A stretch of 64,000 nt of DNA from Candidatus Freyarchaeota archaeon. Lineage in GTDB: Archaea; Asgardarchaeota; Jordiarchaeia; Jordiarchaeales; Jordiarchaeaceae. Of this stretch, positions 62,676-64,000 are shown piece by piece. A program made the position numbers and the translations under genes. Under the pieces are notes generated by a model. That model ran no database searches, was not told the origin of the DNA, and saw only the letters and a program-made list of their open reading frames with translations. How positions within the stretch are numbered: position 1 is the first letter of the stretch; every line of letters begins with the position of its first letter. The stretch covers positions 186,001 through 250,000 of the forward strand of contig JAUQZE010000027.1 of NCBI GenBank assembly GCA_030587365.1. Reading direction: 5' to 3'.

Positions 62676-63226
62676 AAAAAGGAAAAGGAGAAAAAGAATA
62701 CTCAATCTTAGATTTTCTTTATGAAACATTAAGTAAATTTCCAAATGATGCTGAAAGAGAGCAAATCATTAAAGGCTTGGATATGGGTATTAATTATTTC
62801 CAAAATCTCAAGGAACGAATAAAATCGCTACCAAATGATTACAAACAAAAAGAAATTTTATCTGCTATAGACACGATAAAAAATTTTTTGATTTCAGCGA
62901 AAGAGAATAGTCCACTGGCACTCGCACTCGGTCCCTCTTTTGTAAAAGAATTATCGACCAAACGACCAAAAAAAGTACTTTCTCCACAAGTTGGTGAAAA
63001 GCTTTTTAACGAATTAAAGATTCTACCCACGGAAGAAATCCAACAGAAACTTCTTGATTATAAGAATATATCAATGGAAGAATTGTATGCGTTAGCTGAT
63101 TATTTAGGAATTGAACATCAGAAGAGGATAAAAAGGCAAGATTTAATAGATAAGATTGTAAAGATAGGTTTTGCAAATATAAGAGGATATGAACTATTAC
63201 GCTCTACAAAAGATGAAAAAAAATAA
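62672..63226 (+). CDS. Partner of the ParA-like ATPase, with C-terminal SAP/Rho-N-like motif
   Basis: 184 residues, ATG overlapping the ParA stop (ATGA). Mostly helical and charged. The C-terminus SMEELYALADYLGIEHQKRI then KRQDLIDKIVKIG resembles the helix-extended-loop-helix of SAP or Rho-N DNA/RNA-binding motifs. The first ~100 residues have repeated helices (FPNDAEREQIIKGLDMG, LPNDYKQKEILSAIDTI) that look internally duplicated. It may bind DNA for the ATPase. No known family name is claimed. Confidence 0.7.
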   Translation: MKKGKGEKEYSILDFLYETLSKFPNDAEREQIIKGLDMGINYFQNLKERIKSLPNDYKQKEILSAIDTIKNFLISAKENSPLALALGPSFVKELSTKRPKKVLSPQVGEKLFNELKILPTEEIQQKLLDYKNISMEELYALADYLGIEHQKRIKRQDLIDKIVKIGFANIRGYELLRSTKDEKK

Positions 63227-63246
63227 TAGCTTCAAGCTCTAGGCTC

Positions 63247-63474
63247 TCAAGACATGTAGCGTTTCCACCTTTCCAATTCTCTCTCTGTTTGCATTCCACC
63301 TTTTTTAAGGACTTCCGTGATGAAATCAGCTACGAACTCGGGGTTCGCGTTAAACATACTGACCATGGGGTCCTGCAGAATCGGTTCATCCGGAATCGAG
63401 TCAAGCAGTAGCCTATCTATACCTAGAGAAATTAAATTGGCATAATCAATCCTGTTTTTAAGCGACTCATAACT
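63247..63474 (-). pseudogene. Gene remnant, function unknown
   Basis: The minus strand is open for 76 codons and reads YESLKNRIDYANLISLGIDR, LLLDSIPDEPILQDPMVSMF, NANPEFVADFITEVLKKGGM, a convincingly protein-like sequence, but a stop cuts off the start and there is no usable ATG before the middle. Probably the end of a truncated gene. Confidence 0.45.
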
Positions 63475-63672
63475 TTATTGCTAACAAATTCTAGCCCACT
63501 TAATAGACTAATAGGTTTTAGGGATATTGTAAATCATTTTCTTAATTAGCTTAATCTCTTGATGAACGTGTCAATAAAAAAGGGGAATACATTTTAAAAA
63601 AGTTCTTATTAGTAGACAAGCAAGGAGAGGATAATACTGAGTAGATTAGATGAACTATGTATACTTGAGTGC

Positions 63673-64000
63673 ATGTCCGAAACTAAAGAAAAAAAGTCTG
63701 AGGGTAAGTTGCTGTATGAATTGATGCGTATTTTAGGTTATGAAGATGAAACAATTTTTATAAGAATAGTTGGCAGAAATCACCTTATAGAAGAACTCGA
63801 AAATGTTGAAGAGAAATATGTCCACATATCTGCTCATGGAGAATATCATAAAAAACTCGGGACCTGTCTAGAGACCCCTCGAAATGGTAGAGTTTACCAC
63901 AGCGACCTAGAAGACATATGGATAGACAAAAAGAAATCCGAAATTCCGGAACTAGTGGTATTGTCGGCATGTCAAGCGGGTCATGTTGATATGGCTAGAG
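63673..64000 (+). CDS. CHAT/caspase-like protease domain protein, N-terminal part (partial)
   Basis: The frame runs off the window. VHISAHGEYHKKLGTCLETP then IPELVVLSACQAGHVDMA shows the His (SAHG) and Cys (LSAC) dyad of CHAT/caspase-like peptidases in the usual order and spacing. Such proteases are executioner components of several bacterial and archaeal defence or cell-death systems. The first ATG is 63673, but the frame continues upstream to a GGAGAGG at 63624 with only a CTG (63637) nearby, so the start is uncertain. Context: the end of a defence island. Confidence 0.6.
   Translation, partial: MSETKEKKSEGKLLYELMRILGYEDETIFIRIVGRNHLIEELENVEEKYVHISAHGEYHKKLGTCLETPRNGRVYHSDLEDIWIDKKKSEIPELVVLSACQAGHVDMAR

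Noticed and set aside
1-64000. tRNA or rRNA genes
   Set aside because: No cloverleaf, TTCRANTC-type T-arm with matching acceptor, or rRNA sequence was noticed in the gaps; a tRNA search program would settle this.

Overview
The window reads as the chromosome of an uncultured archaeon, most likely a Bathyarchaeia-like Thermoproteota lineage. The support is a TFIIB-type protein, several KaiC/RadA-superfamily ATPases, a roadblock/GTPase pair, an ADP-forming acyl-CoA synthetase, IS607 and TnpB remnants, and archaeal gene starts (GGTG or GGAGG about 7 nt before TTG, ATG or GTG). The lineage is inferred from gene content; nothing in the window proves it.

Layout. 1-5.9 kb: the tail of a VWA protein, then a convergent three-gene operon that ends in a 1190-residue GCS2-like ligase fused to Ig-like repeats. 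6.2-12.4 kb: acyl-CoA metabolism, with two PaaK-type adenylating enzymes (one degenerate), an acyl-CoA dehydrogenase, a MaoC hydratase and an ADP-forming acyl-CoA synthetase. 12.4-14.7 kb: a graveyard of gene fragments (duplicated leader, tnpB-like tail, 2-hydroxyacyl-CoA dehydratase N-terminus, IS607 recombinase). 14.8-21.5 kb: an ATC-hydrolase-like gene, then a compact operon of a KaiB-like protein, a KaiC-like ATPase, a pseudo-KaiC fused to an MglA-type GTPase, and an MglB/roadblock protein, followed by a second KaiC-like ATPase and small proteins. I regard this as the best candidate for an undescribed signalling module. 21.8-25.7 kb: a broken DUF362 gene, a dead TnpB, a winged-helix/zinc gene and a frameshifted metallopeptidase.

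26-36 kb: two TPR proteins, a HEAT-repeat/nitrilase fusion, a membrane-anchored VirB4/HerA-type ATPase and a fragment of an aminotransferase. 36-64 kb is a defence island. It holds a Hachiman-like hamA-hamB pair, a HEPN protein, an EVE protein, a DUF1156 methylase / DUF499 ATPase / small protein / SNF2-DUF3883 helicase operon, a PUA-like/TFIIB fusion, a HerA ATPase bracketed by two copies of the TFIIB tail, two PD-(D/E)XK-type proteins (one split by a stop codon), an Nmad3-type protein, a ParA-like ATPase with a partner, and the start of a CHAT/caspase-like protein.

Two themes run through the window. First, start signals are regular enough (SD, about 7 nt, often TTG) to correct many starts, and three genes lacking a usual start have ACG at that position. 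Second, many fragments show recent decay: TGG to TGA changes, one-base frameshifts and truncations, clustered around transposon remnants and in the defence island.
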